DNA from: Terriglobia bacterium | GTDB taxonomy: Bacteria; Acidobacteriota; Terriglobia; Versatilivoradales; Versatilivoraceae | DNA length: 64,000 nucleotides | Direction of reading: 5' to 3' | NCBI GenBank assembly: GCA_951813285.1 | Contig: OX638355.1 | Coordinates: 3,057,136 to 3,121,135, forward strand | Part shown: positions 35,807-50,577 of the stretch, piece by piece | Layout: each line of letters starts with the position of its first letter | How positions within the stretch are numbered: the first letter of the stretch is position 1 | The notes under the pieces: generated by a model | The model's input: the letters and a program-made list of their open reading frames with translations, nothing else | The model's database searches: none | What the model was told of the DNA's origin: nothing | Translations under genes and position numbers: made by a program

Positions 35807-36238
35807 ATGGCGAAAAAGGTAATCGGAAATATCAAACTGCAGATCCCGGCCGCCAAGGCGACTCCTGCTCCCCCGGTGGGTCCGGCATTGGGCCAGCACG
35901 GAGTCAACATCATGGACTTCTGCAAGGCCTTCAATGCCAAAACCTCGAACAAGGATCAGGAGGGCCTCATCATTCCCGTGGTGATCACGGTGTTTGTGGA
36001 TCGCACCTTTTCCTTTATTACCAAGACCCCGCCGGCAGCCGTGCTACTGAAACGGCTGGCCGGAATTGCCAAGGGATCCGGTGCTCCCAACCGGAACAAG
36101 GTGGGCAAGGTCACAGAGGAGCAGGTGGAGGAAATAGCCAAGCAAAAAATGCCGGATCTCAATGCCCACGATCTGGCCGGGGCGGTCGCCATCGTTAAGG
36201 GAACGGCCCGCAGCATGGGAATCGAAGTGGGTAACTGA
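35807..36238 (+). CDS. rplK: 50S ribosomal protein L11
   Basis: A 143-residue protein of the GTPase-associated centre. Recognised by [20 protein letters not shown], the [13 protein letters not shown] segment and the rRNA-binding C-terminal half. ATG 35807 ([11 protein letters not shown]) has GGAGG upstream; the extra 24 upstream codons are not part of L11. Confidence 0.97.
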   Translation: MAKKVIGNIKLQIPAAKATPAPPVGPALGQHGVNIMDFCKAFNAKTSNKDQEGLIIPVVITVFVDRTFSFITKTPPAAVLLKRLAGIAKGSGAPNRNKVGKVTEEQVEEIAKQKMPDLNAHDLAGAVAIVKGTARSMGIEVGN

Positions 36239-36247
36239 GGAGTCCCA

Positions 36248-36940
36248 ATGGCGAAGACGAGTAAGCGCATGGCCCGGGCCAGAACGGAGATTCAGGGACA
36301 GGCCTACCCTCTGCAGGCGGCTCTTCCGCTGGTGCAGAAGCTGGCCTCGGCCAAGTTTGACGAGACGGTTGAAATCTCGCTGCGCCTGGGAGTGGACCCC
36401 AGGCACGCCGATCAGATGGTGCGTGGCACCGTGGTGTTGCCCCACGGTCTGGGGAAGACCAAAAAGGTCTGCGTGATCGCCAGCGGGGAAAAACAGAAGG
36501 AAGCTGAACAAGCCGGGGCGGAGCATGTGGGCGGAGAAGAATTGGTGGGCAAGATCCGGGGTGGTTGGCTGGACTTCGAAGCGATGGTGGCTACGCCGGA
36601 CATGATGAAATTCCTGGGAAGGCTGGGAAGGATTCTCGGGCCCAAGGGTTTGATGCCGAATCCCAAGACTGGAACCGTTACCTTTGAAGTGGGCAGCGCG
36701 GTAAAGGAAATCAAGGCCGGAAAGGTCGAGTTTCGGGTCGACCGGACAGCCATAATCCACACGCCCCTGGGAAAGGTGTCCTTTGACGGTGAGCACCTCC
36801 TGGAAAATGCCAGGACGCTCATCGAGTCCGTCATCAAGGCCAAGCCGTCCGCGGCCAAGGGCAAATACCTGCGCAGTGTCGTTGTGTGCTCCACCATGGG
36901 CCCGGGGGTTTCCGTGGAACTGACATCGCTGGACAAGTAA
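36248..36940 (+). CDS. rplA: 50S ribosomal protein L1
   Basis: A 230-residue L1-stalk protein; in many bacteria it also represses the rplKA message. Typical segments are [31 protein letters not shown] and [12 protein letters not shown]. It follows rplK by nine bases. No L1-binding mimic was recognised upstream of rplK. Confidence 0.97.
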   Translation: MAKTSKRMARARTEIQGQAYPLQAALPLVQKLASAKFDETVEISLRLGVDPRHADQMVRGTVVLPHGLGKTKKVCVIASGEKQKEAEQAGAEHVGGEELVGKIRGGWLDFEAMVATPDMMKFLGRLGRILGPKGLMPNPKTGTVTFEVGSAVKEIKAGKVEFRVDRTAIIHTPLGKVSFDGEHLLENARTLIESVIKAKPSAAKGKYLRSVVVCSTMGPGVSVELTSLDK

Positions 36941-36960
36941 CCCTTTCGGAGGATTCAACC

Positions 36961-37485
36961 GTGCATCGCGACGATAAGGAAAAAGAGATCGAAAACCTGC
37001 GAAAGGAATTCAAGGACGCCAGGAACCTGCTCCTGACGGGTTTTCAGGGATTGACCGTGGGACAGGACACGGAGTTGCGCCGATCCATTCGCGCAGGCGG
37101 GTCCAGGTACCGTGTCGTCAAGAACACGCTAGCCAAGCGAGCCGCGCAGGGGACGGACTTGGAGTCCATCAAGGACCAGTTCACCGGGTCCAGCGCGGTG
37201 GCCTACAACGCTGAAGATCCCGTGACCCTGGCCAAGGCGATCACGACCTTCGCCAAGGCCCACCCCCGCCTGGTATTCAAGGCAGGTGTGGTGGAAGGGC
37301 GGGTCATCGATCTGGCGGACCTGAACCAAATTGCCAGTTTGCCCAGCAAGGAGGAACTGATCTCCAAGTTGATGTTTCTGCTCAACGCAGGAGCCCAGAG
37401 ATTGGCCAGCGTGGTTCAAGCGGTGCCCCGCAACCTGGCCGTGGTGATGGAAGAGGCTGGCAAGGAAAAGAAATTCGCAGAGTAG
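36961..37485 (+). CDS. rplJ: 50S ribosomal protein L10
   Basis: A 174-residue base of the L7/L12 stalk. Family marks are YRVVKNTLAKRAA and the FTGSSAVAYNAEDPV segment. Start is GTG 36961 after TTTCGGAGGA; an upstream in-frame extension overlaps rplA and is rejected. Only 20 bases separate it from rplA, so there is no room for the long L10 leader seen in enterobacteria. Confidence 0.96.
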   Translation: MHRDDKEKEIENLRKEFKDARNLLLTGFQGLTVGQDTELRRSIRAGGSRYRVVKNTLAKRAAQGTDLESIKDQFTGSSAVAYNAEDPVTLAKAITTFAKAHPRLVFKAGVVEGRVIDLADLNQIASLPSKEELISKLMFLLNAGAQRLASVVQAVPRNLAVVMEEAGKEKKFAE

Positions 37486-37515
37486 AAATTCACTACCGTT
37501 CAAGAGGAGGACTCG

Positions 37516-37899
37516 ATGTCGGAGAAGATTCAGAAGTTGCTTGACGAGATTCAGCAATTGACGTTGCTGGAAGCCTCTGAGCTCGTGAAGGGTTTGGAGG
37601 AAAGGTTTGGGGTATCTGCCGCTGCCGCCGCTCCCCTGGCTGTGGCTGGCCCAGCCGGACCGGCAGCCGAGGAAGTTGAGGAGCAGACGGAATTCAGCGT
37701 GATTCTCACTGGTTTCGGTGCCAGCAAGAAGATCAATACCATCAAAGTGGTTCGACAAGTGACCAGCCTGGGCCTCAAGGAGGCCAAGGATCTGGTGGAC
37801 AGTGCTCCCAAGCCCGTCAAGGAAGGCATTCCCAAAGACGAGGCGGAAGCCCTCATAAAGAAGTTTGAGGAGGCGGGAGCTACCGTCGAATTGAAATAG
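37516..37899 (+). CDS. rplL: 50S ribosomal protein L7/L12
   Basis: A 127-residue stalk protein that recruits translation GTPases. N-terminal dimerisation helices, an Ala-rich hinge (about residues 36-52) and the C-terminal domain with [19 protein letters not shown] 220-bp spacer before rpoB contains no gene; it may hold an attenuator, but no clear hairpin with a T-run was seen. Confidence 0.97.
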   Translation: MSEKIQKLLDEIQQLTLLEASELVKGLEERFGVSAAAAAPLAVAGPAGPAAEEVEEQTEFSVILTGFGASKKINTIKVVRQVTSLGLKEAKDLVDSAPKPVKEGIPKDEAEALIKKFEEAGATVELK

Positions 37900-38119
37900 C
37901 TTGAGAACCACGATTCCCCTAATTCGAATTTCCAAACCGACATTTGGACCTGCCGGTGTGTCTGGGGTTGGGGTGTCTCGATACCACAGCTTCAAGGGCG
38001 AGCCGGTTTCTTTTGCGTCGTTGGGGAGAAGGCAGGGCGACAACCTGCGTTTCCGACCGGGTCGCCGGGTACGGGAAACAGGATAAGCGCTTTCTACGCA
38101 ATCTGAAGGAGTCAAGCCA

Positions 38120-41100
38120 ATGGGCACTGCTTCAAACGGACATTCCAGGGAGCGGGTGAACTTTTCCAAGATCCTCACTTCCATTCAGATTCCCAACCTC
38201 ATCGAGGTTCAGAGGAAATCGTATGAGCGGTTTCTTCAAATGAGCCTGCTACCCGATGAGCGGGAGGATATCGGTCTGCAAGCCGTGTTCAATTCCGTGT
38301 TTCCCATAAGCGACTTTCGGGGCGTCTCCTCGCTGGAGTTTGTGGACTACTCGATCGGCAACTGGGAGTGCAAGTGCGGTCAACTCAAGGGATTGGAGCA
38401 CTTGAGAGTCAAGTGCCAATCCTGCGGGACCGACATCGTGACCAACCCGTTCTCCATCGATGACGTCGTCTGCACCGGATGCGGAACCTACAACCGAAAT
38501 GCGGCCAGATTTTGCGAAGATTGCGGCGATCCCGTCAGCCTCAAGCTGAAGTACGACGTGGTTGAATGTCAGGAGCGGGGAATGACCTATGCCGCGCCGC
38601 TGAAAGTAACCATCCGGCTTACGATTTACGACAAGGATCCCGATTCGGGAGGCAAAACCATCCGCGACATCAAGGAACAGGAAGTCTACTTTGGTGAGAT
38701 TCCTTTGATGACCGAGAATGGAACCTTCGTGATCAACGGCACCGAGCGGGTCATTGTCAGCCAGCTACATCGATCTCCCGGTGTATTTTTCGAGTCGGCC
38801 AGCGCCAAGACCTATTTCCTGGGAAAGATCATTCCCTACCGTGGTTCCTGGGTGGAATTCGAATACGACCAGAAGAACATCCTTTACGTCCGGATCGACC
38901 GAAAGCGGAAATTCCTGGGGTCCATCTTTTTGCGCGCGCTCGGGTTGAAGAACGACGAGGAGTTGATCCGCACGTTCTACCAGACCGATTCCATAGGTGT
39001 GGCCGAGCGGCGGCTGCTGTGGAAGGTTTCGAGACGTCTGATCGGTATGAAGGTGTCGCATGACGTGGTTCATCCCGAAACCGGGGACGTTCTGAGTCAT
39101 GCCGGGAAGAGAATCTCGCACAGCCAATTCAATCACATCACCAAAGCCGGGGTCGGCCAGGTAGAATTCGGCGCCCACGATCTGGAAGGGTACTTTACCG
39201 CGGCTGACGTGGTGAATCCCGAGACCGGAGAAGTGCTGATCGAAGCCAACGAAGAGCTCAAGGCGGCAGACGTGGCGGAAATCATCGATGCCGGCATTCC
39301 CGAGTTTGCCGTTTTCAATCCGGAGCGAGACGATGTGGGAGTGGTGCTCAGCCAGACGATCAAGAAGGATAGCATCAAGACCTCCAAGGAGGCCTTGATC
39401 GAGATCTACCGCAAGCTCCGTCCAGGGGATCCCCCCACGCTCGAGACCGCCACCAATCTGTTTCAAGGGATGTTCTTCGATTCTCGCAAGTACGATTTTT
39501 CCAGAGTCGGCCGCCTGAAATTCAACATCAAGCTGGGCCTCGACACACCGCTGGAAAAACGCACGCTGGATCCCAACGATTTCTACGCCGTCATCGCCTA
39601 TCTCCTGAAGTTGCGGAAGAGCATCGGAAACGTTGACGATATCGACCACCTGGGCAATCGGCGGGTTCGGGCAGTGGGTGAGTTGCTGGAAAACCAGTTT
39701 CGAATCGGTCTGGTGCGCATGGAACGGGCGATCAAAGAAAAGATGTCGGTCTATCAGGAGATCTCCACCGCCATGCCCCACGATCTGATCAATGCCAAGC
39801 CGGTGATGGCTGCGGTGCGAGAGTTTTTCGGTTCGAGCCAGTTGTCTCAGTTTATGGATCAGACCAACCCCCTGTCGGAGATCACCCACAAGCGGCGCTT
39901 GTCGGCATTGGGTCCCGGCGGCTTGAGTCGAGAGAGAGCCGGGTTCGAGGTCCGGGACGTTCACACCACTCACTACGGGCGTATCTGCCCCATCGAAACT
40001 CCCGAGGGTCCCAACATCGGGCTGATTTCCTCCTTGAGTTGCTATGCTCAGATCAACGAGTTCGGATTCATCGAAAGCCCCTATCGAAAGGTGAAGAACG
40101 GGCAGGTGGTGGATTACGTCACCGTCACCAACCGTGGGGAGTCCGATCTCAAAATCGGGCAACATCTGGAACGAGCGTCGGTTGAGGAGACGAACAGCCG
40201 GCTCAAGAGCGAGAACAAGCGACTGGTGGAATTCGAGCCCTATTCCTTCTGCCTCACCGCCTGGGAGGAAGACCGCTACGTCATTGCCCAGGCCAACGTG
40301 GAACTGGACTCTCAGGGACGGATCGCAACCCCCCTGGTGAATGCCAGGCAAGCCGGTAACTTCGTGCTCAAAAACCGGGAAGAGATCGACTACATCGACG
40401 TTTCGCCCAAGCAACTGGTCAGTGTGGCTGCTTCTCTCATCCCCTTCCTGGAGAACGACGATGCCAACCGTGCCTTGATGGGGTCCAACATGCAGCGGCA
40501 GGCGGTGCCTCTTCTCCGGGCCGAGGCGCCCTACGTGGGAACCGGAATGGAACGGGTTACCGCTCACGACTCCGGAGCCGTTGTACTGTGCCGCCGCTCG
40601 GGCGTGGTGGACAGCGTCGACTCCGAGAGGATTATCGTGCGGGTGGAAACGGGAGAGAACGGCCAACTGTCTCGAGAGGTTGGAGCCGACATCTATCAGC
40701 TCAAGAAGTTTCGTCGCTCCAATCAGAATACCTGCATCAACCAGAAGCCGATCATTGTCAAGGGTGACCGGGTGCAGGCCGGACAGGTGCTGGCCGACGG
40801 CCCCTGCACCGACTTGGGAGAGCTGGCCCTGGGCCGAAACGTCCTGGTCGGATTCATGCCCTGGCGAGGCTGCAATTTCGAGGATGCCATCCTGGTCAGC
40901 GAACGACTCATCAGGGACGATTACTACACTTCGATCCACATCGAAGAGTTTGAAATCGAGGCCCGAGATACTAAGCTGGGACCCGAGGAGATCACTCGGG
41001 ATATTCCCAACGTGAGCGAAAGCTTCCTGCGGGACCTGGACGATAGCGGGATCATCCGCATCGGGGCCAGCGTCAAGCCCGGCGACGTCATCGTGGGCAA

Positions 41101-42388
41101 GGTCACCCCCAAGGGCGAGACCCAGCTGACCCCCGAGGAAAAGTTGCTGAGAGCTATCTTTGGGGAAAAAGCGGGCGATGTGCGCGATGCTTCTCTGATC
41201 ACGCCGCCAGGAATTGAAGGAGTGGTGGTGGACGTCAAGGTCTTTTCCAGGAAGGGCCAGGAGAAGGATGAGCGGGCCAAGGCCATTGAGGACCACGAAA
41301 TCGAGCGGATCGAGAGGAACCTCAACGATGAAATGCGGATTCTGACCGGTGAGCGCAACAAGCGGATCTGCGAGCTGCTGGAGGGAGAGGTTCTAACAGC
41401 CGATCTGACCCACGAGCGGAGCGGAAAACGAATTCTGGCGCGCCGGACCCGGTTGAGCCGGGAGATTATTCAACGCCTGGGGGCCAGGGATCTGGGTCGA
41501 GTCAAGATTGGCCGCAAGGATCCAAAACTGAAGTCTCAGATCCTGCAAATCGAGAAGATGACCCAACGGCAGATCGAGGTGCTGCAGGCGCTTCACGAAG
41601 ACAAATTGTCCAAGTTGAAGAAGGGCGACGAGTTGCCGCCAGGAGTCATCAAGCTGGTCAAAGTCTATGTGGCCATGAAACGGAAGCTCTCGGTGGGTGA
41701 CAAGATGGCCGGGAGACATGGCAACAAGGGAGTCATCGCACGGATTCTGCCTGAGGAAGATATGCCCTATCTGCCGGACGGGACTCCTGTTGAAATCGTG
41801 CTGAACCCCTTGGGCGTTCCCTCCCGCATGAACGTGGGACAAATCCTGGAAGCCCACCTGGGTTGGGCTGCCAGGGCTCTGGGATTGCATTTTTCCACCC
41901 CCGTCTTCGACGGAGCCTCGGAGCAGGAAATCAAGTCCCGGTTGGGCACTGCCCGGCTTCCCCTTTCCGGGAAGAGTTACTTGTGTGACGGTCTGACAGG
42001 AGAACGCTTCGAGCAGAAGGTCACCGTGGGCTATATCTACATGCTGAAGCTCTCTCACCTGGTGGACGACAAGATCCATGCCCGATCCATCGGACCGTAC
42101 TCACTCATCACCCAGCAGCCCTTGGGCGGCAAGGCTCAGTTCGGGGGCCAGCGGTTTGGGGAGATGGAAGTCTGGGCGCTAGAGGCTTATGGCGCCGCTC
42201 ATATCCTGCAGGAGCTGCTGACCGCCAAAGCCGACGATGTCTATGGTCGAGCCAAGATCTACGAGGCCATTGTGAAGGGGGAGGCAGCCATCGAGCCTGG
42301 CTTGCCGGAATCCTTCAACGTCTTGATTCGCGAGTTGCAGAGTCTGTGCCTGGATGTGGAGTTGCTGAAGAAGTACGAGCAAAATTAG
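38120..42388 (+). CDS. rpoB: RNA polymerase subunit beta, with cysteine-cluster insertion
   Basis: The 1422-residue beta subunit. Family regions are complete, including [19 protein letters not shown], the rifampicin-region segment [31 protein letters not shown] and the C-terminal [20 protein letters not shown]. Between VDYSIGNW and [13 protein letters not shown] there is an extra ~60-residue block (about 83-143) holding CKC...CQSC (Cys84, 86, 99, 102) and CTGC...CEDC (Cys118, 121, 132, 135), which looks like two zinc-ribbon-like knuckles. Most bacterial RpoB lack it; it seems typical of the Acidobacteriota lineage (recollection). ATG 38120 follows GAAGGAG. Confidence 0.97.
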   Translation: MGTASNGHSRERVNFSKILTSIQIPNLIEVQRKSYERFLQMSLLPDEREDIGLQAVFNSVFPISDFRGVSSLEFVDYSIGNWECKCGQLKGLEHLRVKCQSCGTDIVTNPFSIDDVVCTGCGTYNRNAARFCEDCGDPVSLKLKYDVVECQERGMTYAAPLKVTIRLTIYDKDPDSGGKTIRDIKEQEVYFGEIPLMTENGTFVINGTERVIVSQLHRSPGVFFESASAKTYFLGKIIPYRGSWVEFEYDQKNILYVRIDRKRKFLGSIFLRALGLKNDEELIRTFYQTDSIGVAERRLLWKVSRRLIGMKVSHDVVHPETGDVLSHAGKRISHSQFNHITKAGVGQVEFGAHDLEGYFTAADVVNPETGEVLIEANEELKAADVAEIIDAGIPEFAVFNPERDDVGVVLSQTIKKDSIKTSKEALIEIYRKLRPGDPPTLETATNLFQGMFFDSRKYDFSRVGRLKFNIKLGLDTPLEKRTLDPNDFYAVIAYLLKLRKSIGNVDDIDHLGNRRVRAVGELLENQFRIGLVRMERAIKEKMSVYQEISTAMPHDLINAKPVMAAVREFFGSSQLSQFMDQTNPLSEITHKRRLSALGPGGLSRERAGFEVRDVHTTHYGRICPIETPEGPNIGLISSLSCYAQINEFGFIESPYRKVKNGQVVDYVTVTNRGESDLKIGQHLERASVEETNSRLKSENKRLVEFEPYSFCLTAWEEDRYVIAQANVELDSQGRIATPLVNARQAGNFVLKNREEIDYIDVSPKQLVSVAASLIPFLENDDANRALMGSNMQRQAVPLLRAEAPYVGTGMERVTAHDSGAVVLCRRSGVVDSVDSERIIVRVETGENGQLSREVGADIYQLKKFRRSNQNTCINQKPIIVKGDRVQAGQVLADGPCTDLGELALGRNVLVGFMPWRGCNFEDAILVSERLIRDDYYTSIHIEEFEIEARDTKLGPEEITRDIPNVSESFLRDLDDSGIIRIGASVKPGDVIVGKVTPKGETQLTPEEKLLRAIFGEKAGDVRDASLITPPGIEGVVVDVKVFSRKGQEKDERAKAIEDHEIERIERNLNDEMRILTGERNKRICELLEGEVLTADLTHERSGKRILARRTRLSREIIQRLGARDLGRVKIGRKDPKLKSQILQIEKMTQRQIEVLQALHEDKLSKLKKGDELPPGVIKLVKVYVAMKRKLSVGDKMAGRHGNKGVIARILPEEDMPYLPDGTPVEIVLNPLGVPSRMNVGQILEAHLGWAARALGLHFSTPVFDGASEQEIKSRLGTARLPLSGKSYLCDGLTGERFEQKVTVGYIYMLKLSHLVDDKIHARSIGPYSLITQQPLGGKAQFGGQRFGEMEVWALEAYGAAHILQELLTAKADDVYGRAKIYEAIVKGEAAIEPGLPESFNVLIRELQSLCLDVELLKKYEQN

Positions 42389-42490
42389 GGACGGAAAGCA
42401 GTCCGTTTTCGGGGTTTCCCACTGGGTAACCCGGGGCTGGAACCGCCGGGCAGTACCATCTACGGGAGTCGGCTTCTCAAGGAGGCGCTA

Positions 42491-46693
<4,203 letters not shown>

Positions 46694-46712
46694 CACGTCG
46701 TTTTCAAGAAGA

Positions 46713-46808
46713 ATCCACGAAGGGCCACGAACGGGAAAAAGATATCCATGGAGGGGACCACGTAGAACACGAAGGATTGCCGCTTGGTTCACCCGGCCCT
46801 TCGTGGAT
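46713..46808. repeat. 14-bp perfect inverted repeat between rpoC and the EF-G-like gene
   Basis: ATCCACGAAGGGCC (46713-46726) and GGCCCTTCGTGGAT (46795-46808) are exact reverse complements, 68 bases apart. The same CACGAAGGGCC words occur in the dispersed repeat, so this may be two opposed fragments. It could fold in either converging transcript, though the loop is long for an intrinsic terminator. Confidence 0.7.
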
Positions 46809-46831
46809 ATCTCTTTCACCTTCGTATCGTT

Positions 46832-48925
46832 TTATCCCTCACTCTGATCCTTCTCATCTGCCGTTTTGGCCTGCTCGATGATCTTCTCGGCGATCTGGGC
46901 CGGCACGATCTCGTAGTGCGAAAACTCCATGGTGTAGTCCCCGCGGCCCTGGGTCATTGAAGTGAGGGTGGGGGCATAGGAAAGCATCTCGGCCATCGGG
47001 ACCTGGGCCTTGATGATCTGAGAGCCGGGACGCGAGTCCATTCCCTGCACCCTGCCGCGGCGGGAGTTGAGGTCTCCCATCAGGTCGCCGGCATAGGCCT
47101 CCGGTGCATAGACTTCCACGTCCATGATCGGTTCCAGCAGTGCCGCCGAAGCCTGCTCCATCGCTTTCTTGAAGGCCAGCGATCCCGCTATTTTGAACGC
47201 CAGCTCGGAGGAATCCACGTCGTGGTAAGACCCGTCATAGAGCGTTACCTTGAAATCGACCACCGGAAATCCCGCCAGATAGCCGCGAGAGGCTGATTCG
47301 AGGATCCCTTTTTCGACAGCCGGGATGTAGTTTCTGGGAATGGCCCCTCCAAAGATTTCATTCGCGAACTCAAAATCCCCCCCTCGAGACAGGGGCTCCA
47401 TACGGATCTTGCAGTCTCCGTATTGCCCGTGGCCACCCGACTGCTTCTTGTGCCTCCCCTGGACATCCGCTCTTCCACGAATGGTTTCCCGGTACGGGAT
47501 CTTTGGCGTCTTCAACCCGACGTCGACGGAAAAGCGCTTTTTCAAGCGCGCCACGATGATTTCGATGTGAAGCTGTCCCATGCCCGACAGCAGCATCTCG
47601 TTGGTTTGCTGATCCCGGCCGAAGCGCAAGGTTGGGTCTTCTTCCAGAATCTTGTGGAGTGCGTTGCTGATCTTGTCTTCGTCCCCTCGCGACTTGGGTG
47701 CCACGGCGAAAGAGATAAGCGGTTCCGGGAAGTTCAGATTGTCGTACAGGATGGGGTGGTCCTTGTCCCCCAGCGTGTTTCCGGTAACGGTTTCCTTCAG
47801 TTTTGCCACCACACCGATATCTCCGGGAAACAGCTTGGCCACTTCCACTGAGGATTTGCCTTGAGGGGCGGACAAGTGGGAGAGTCTCTCCGAAAGATCC
47901 TGATTGAAGTTGGACAGCGTGGCGTCGTTCTCCACGACTCCTGAAACCACTTTGAGGTAGGACAGTCTGCCTGCGAAAGGGTCTGCGACAGTCTTGAAGA
48001 CGTAAGCCGAGACGGGCTCATTTTCCTTGCCCTGGCGTTGGCCGGAGCCCTCCCCGTCGCCTCCAAGTCGGGAACTGGATTCGTCGGGGGAAGGAAGGTA
48101 ATTGACGATGGAGTCCACCAAATCGCTGGATCCCACGTTCAGGAGGGCCGAACAGCAGAAGACGGGGAAAATGAGTCGCTCCGTGACGGCATGCTTCAAC
48201 CCAGGGACCAGATCCTCGTTGGGAATGGTGCCCTGATCGAAAAATTGCTCCATCAATTGGTCGTCACCTTCGGCAACCATCTCCACAATCGTCTCATGAC
48301 CCGTTTCAGCCGCTTCCTTGAGGGACTCCGGAATTTCGATGGGGGTTCCCTTTCCATCGCCATTGGGTTCGTACCGGGAAGCTTTCAACTCAACCAGATC
48401 AATGATTCCGCTGAGGTTCTTTTCATCGCCGATGGGAATCTGTATCGGAATGACCGTGCGGCCGAAATGTTCCTGCAGGAGGGAGATCCCACGTTCGAAA
48501 TCCGCGTTCTCTCGATCGAGCTTGTTCAAGACGAAGGCAACCGGCAAATTGAACTCTTGGGCGAATTGAAACACCTTCTCGGTTTGGACCTCAACGCCGG
48601 CCACGGCGTCGACGACGATGAGTGCGGCCTCGGCGATTCGCATGCTGTTGCGGGCATCCTGAATAAAGATGCCTTTCCCCGGAGTGTCCAGAAGGTTGAC
48701 CTTGGTCTTGCCACATTCCATGAAAGCGAGGCCGCTGGACGTGCTGATCTTCCGTTCAATTTCCTCCGGATCAAAGTCGGTAAGCGTGGTCCCTTCGTCG
48801 ACCCGTCCCAGACGATTGCCGACGCCGCCGGCGTAGAGACAGCCTGCAACCAGGGAAGTCTTCCCCGAGGATCCGTGTCCTGTCACGGCAACGTTGCGTA
48901 TATCCGCAGGCGAATAGACCTTCAT
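46832..48925 (-). CDS. EF-G-like translation GTPase (FusA2 type)
   Basis: A 697-residue paralogue of elongation factor G. The P-loop is GHGSSGKT (16-23), unlike the GHxDAGKT of canonical EF-G; G3 is DTPG and G4 NKLD. Domains II-V are present, including the domain IV segment GGHGQYGDCKIRMEPL and domain V SRRGRVQGMD. Proteins of this type lack translocase activity in some species and their role is unclear. It is not beside rpsL-rpsG, so a canonical fusA probably lies elsewhere. ATG 48925 has a GGAAAGGA site; the upstream open frame (to 49174) is rejected. Confidence 0.9.
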   Translation of the reverse strand: MKVYSPADIRNVAVTGHGSSGKTSLVAGCLYAGGVGNRLGRVDEGTTLTDFDPEEIERKISTSSGLAFMECGKTKVNLLDTPGKGIFIQDARNSMRIAEAALIVVDAVAGVEVQTEKVFQFAQEFNLPVAFVLNKLDRENADFERGISLLQEHFGRTVIPIQIPIGDEKNLSGIIDLVELKASRYEPNGDGKGTPIEIPESLKEAAETGHETIVEMVAEGDDQLMEQFFDQGTIPNEDLVPGLKHAVTERLIFPVFCCSALLNVGSSDLVDSIVNYLPSPDESSSRLGGDGEGSGQRQGKENEPVSAYVFKTVADPFAGRLSYLKVVSGVVENDATLSNFNQDLSERLSHLSAPQGKSSVEVAKLFPGDIGVVAKLKETVTGNTLGDKDHPILYDNLNFPEPLISFAVAPKSRGDEDKISNALHKILEEDPTLRFGRDQQTNEMLLSGMGQLHIEIIVARLKKRFSVDVGLKTPKIPYRETIRGRADVQGRHKKQSGGHGQYGDCKIRMEPLSRGGDFEFANEIFGGAIPRNYIPAVEKGILESASRGYLAGFPVVDFKVTLYDGSYHDVDSSELAFKIAGSLAFKKAMEQASAALLEPIMDVEVYAPEAYAGDLMGDLNSRRGRVQGMDSRPGSQIIKAQVPMAEMLSYAPTLTSMTQGRGDYTMEFSHYEIVPAQIAEKIIEQAKTADEKDQSEG

Positions 48926-49380
48926 GGTGAAATCCTTTCCAATGAGGACATGACTACCACCGGCCTTGAACCGGCGGCAAAAAGCCTGGATGCTACCATA
49001 CCCCGCGGGACCCAGGCAACCGGGGCGTGCCTCTGAACCGGGCGGTTTTTCAACGGCTTGCACTCCCGGCTGATAGCCGTTTATCAGGCAAGGCGGCCCC
49101 CCGCTCCAAACAACAGGGCGGATCATACGAGAGAGAAACAAGGAACCTTCATGGCCTATGCGAAGAAGGACCATGTCCCGTTAAACCGTTTTTCAACTTA
49201 TTGAACATGGATATACAGGATAGACAGGATAAACAGCCAGCCGTTTTGGTTTTGGAAATGAAGACGAACTACCAATGAACACGAATGGGGACGAATAGGG
49301 ATGGAGCTCGGTCAATGACGAGCGGCGCCCGGGTGCTTCTGCAATATTGTGACGTAGGTGTCACGGTGTCAGGGGAGAAT
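48926..49380. other. Gene-free stretch with repeat fragments
   Basis: No credible gene. A fragment of the dispersed repeat (GGGCGGATCATACGAGAGAG) lies at about 49110-49135, and short ACAGGATA-type units (TATACAGGATAGACAGGATA) at about 49211-49232. The upstream region of the EF-G-like gene (promoter) is probably within the first ~150 bases but no clear boxes were seen. Confidence 0.5.
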
Positions 49381-49542
49381 GCCCACCCGGGAGCGCGGGC
49401 GTCCCGCCCGCAACCTTATTGGTGCAAACAGCCTGCGATTCAGGGCCACTTCCTCGCACAGTGCACCAAACCGGCCATTGTGGGGATCGTTACAATGGTG
49501 CCAAGTCGTGTGCGGGCGAGACGCCCGCGCTCCCGGGTGGGC
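49381..49542. mobile_element. MITE-like unit with 32-bp inverted ends
   Basis: The left end (49381-49412) and right end (49511-49542) are inverted repeats of 32 bases with one mismatch. Inside, TTGGTGCA (49419-49426) and TGCACCAA (49462-49469) form a second pair. The inner GC-rich 24-mer of the ends also occurs singly at 18620-18643. No transposase is present; the 162-bp size and nested ends suggest a non-autonomous element or a folded-RNA repeat. Confidence 0.5.
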
Positions 49543-49633
49543 GTCCCGATGGTGCGATGGAGGGCATCCGGCGGGCGAATTCTCTGAAAGCCGACGGTCG
49601 CCTTCTGGAAAACTCCCGTTTGTCCGCGAGCCC

Positions 49634-49800
49634 AGCGCCCGCCGAACCGGGCGGATCATACAAGTGTGAAACAATCAGAAATCGACAATCCTTTCGTGAC
49701 CGTGGTATCCCGTCGCGGTTCACCTCAACGCCTTAGTGGCCCTTCGTCGTTCTTCGTGGTCCTTCGTGGATTACTCTTTTTTCGTTTGTTTCAGGCAAAG
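49634..49800 (+). repeat. Dispersed ~165-bp repeat, copy B
   Basis: Closely matches copies A (21789-21955, reversed) and C (58424-58585). It ends exactly where the uracil-DNA glycosylase stop codon begins (49801), so again it abuts a gene 3' end. Confidence 0.8.
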
Positions 49801-50577
49801 CTATGAGGAGGAAAGGAGGGAGCGTATCTTTTTGAGGTCTTCCCAGACATCCCGCTTGGCGGCGGGATTCCTCAGCAGGTAGGCCGGGTGATAGGTGGCC
49901 ACAAGTCGGGCTCCCCGGAAAGAGTGAATCTTGCCGCGGAGCCGGCCTATCGGGGTCCTGACTTGCAAGAGGGTTTGGGCCGCGGTAAGGCCGAGGCAAC
50001 AAACCACCTCGGGCTGCAAGACCGCGAGCTGCCGAACCAGAAAGGGCGAACAAGCGGCGACCTCTTCTTCCTGGGGCGTGCGGTTTCCGGGTGGCCGGCA
50101 TTTCACCACGTTGCAGATGTAGACCTCATCCCGCCGCATCTGTATGGCTTCGATCATCCTGGTCAGCAGTTGTCCCGCCCGCCCCACGAAAGGAAGACCC
50201 TGTCGGTCCTCGTCAGCGCCAGGTCCCTCGCCGACGAAGACCAGTCGGGCCTGCGGGTTGCCGGAACCAAAGACGATGTGGGTGCGGTCCTGACACAACT
50301 TGCACCTCCGGCAGTCCCCCAGGTCATCACGGACCTCTTCCAGGGAAGAGTCTCGAACGCTTGCCGGGCCGGACTCGGCGAACAGGGAAGTCTGGGTCGA
50401 GGGTGCGGGTTGCTGTGGTCGGGGGGCACGGCTCTTCGATTTGTCGCGCACGGATGCCGCTAATTTGAGCGCTCCGCTCACGGCTTTCGGAGCGAAACCG
50501 TCGATCCCGGATTCCGCGAAATACTCCAGGTGGGCTTTCAATTGCTCCAGCAGGACGGGATGGGGATTGTCAGGCAT
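49801..50577 (-). CDS. Uracil-DNA glycosylase, Fe-S family 4/5 type
   Basis: A 258-residue base-excision repair enzyme that removes uracil from DNA. After a variable ~80-residue N-terminus come the Fe-S ligands CRRCKLC, the catalytic motif GEGPGADED, CNVVKCRPPGNRTP with further Cys, and the C-terminal motif TYHPAYLLR. The pattern matches the thermostable/family 4 UDG common outside enterobacteria. Its start overlaps the coaBC stop by eight bases, so it is the last gene of the yicC-gmk-rpoZ-coaBC-udg run. Confidence 0.92.
   Translation of the reverse strand: MPDNPHPVLLEQLKAHLEYFAESGIDGFAPKAVSGALKLAASVRDKSKSRAPRPQQPAPSTQTSLFAESGPASVRDSSLEEVRDDLGDCRRCKLCQDRTHIVFGSGNPQARLVFVGEGPGADEDRQGLPFVGRAGQLLTRMIEAIQMRRDEVYICNVVKCRPPGNRTPQEEEVAACSPFLVRQLAVLQPEVVCCLGLTAAQTLLQVRTPIGRLRGKIHSFRGARLVATYHPAYLLRNPAAKRDVWEDLKKIRSLLSSS

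Noticed and set aside
38765-41296. 843-codon antisense frame within rpoB
   Set aside because: Antisense shadow of rpoB with no recognisable domain or ribosome site.
49207-49240. Short CRISPR-like direct repeats (ACAGGATA units)
   Set aside because: Units are only about eight bases and there are no spacers of regular length; it is a simple microrepeat.
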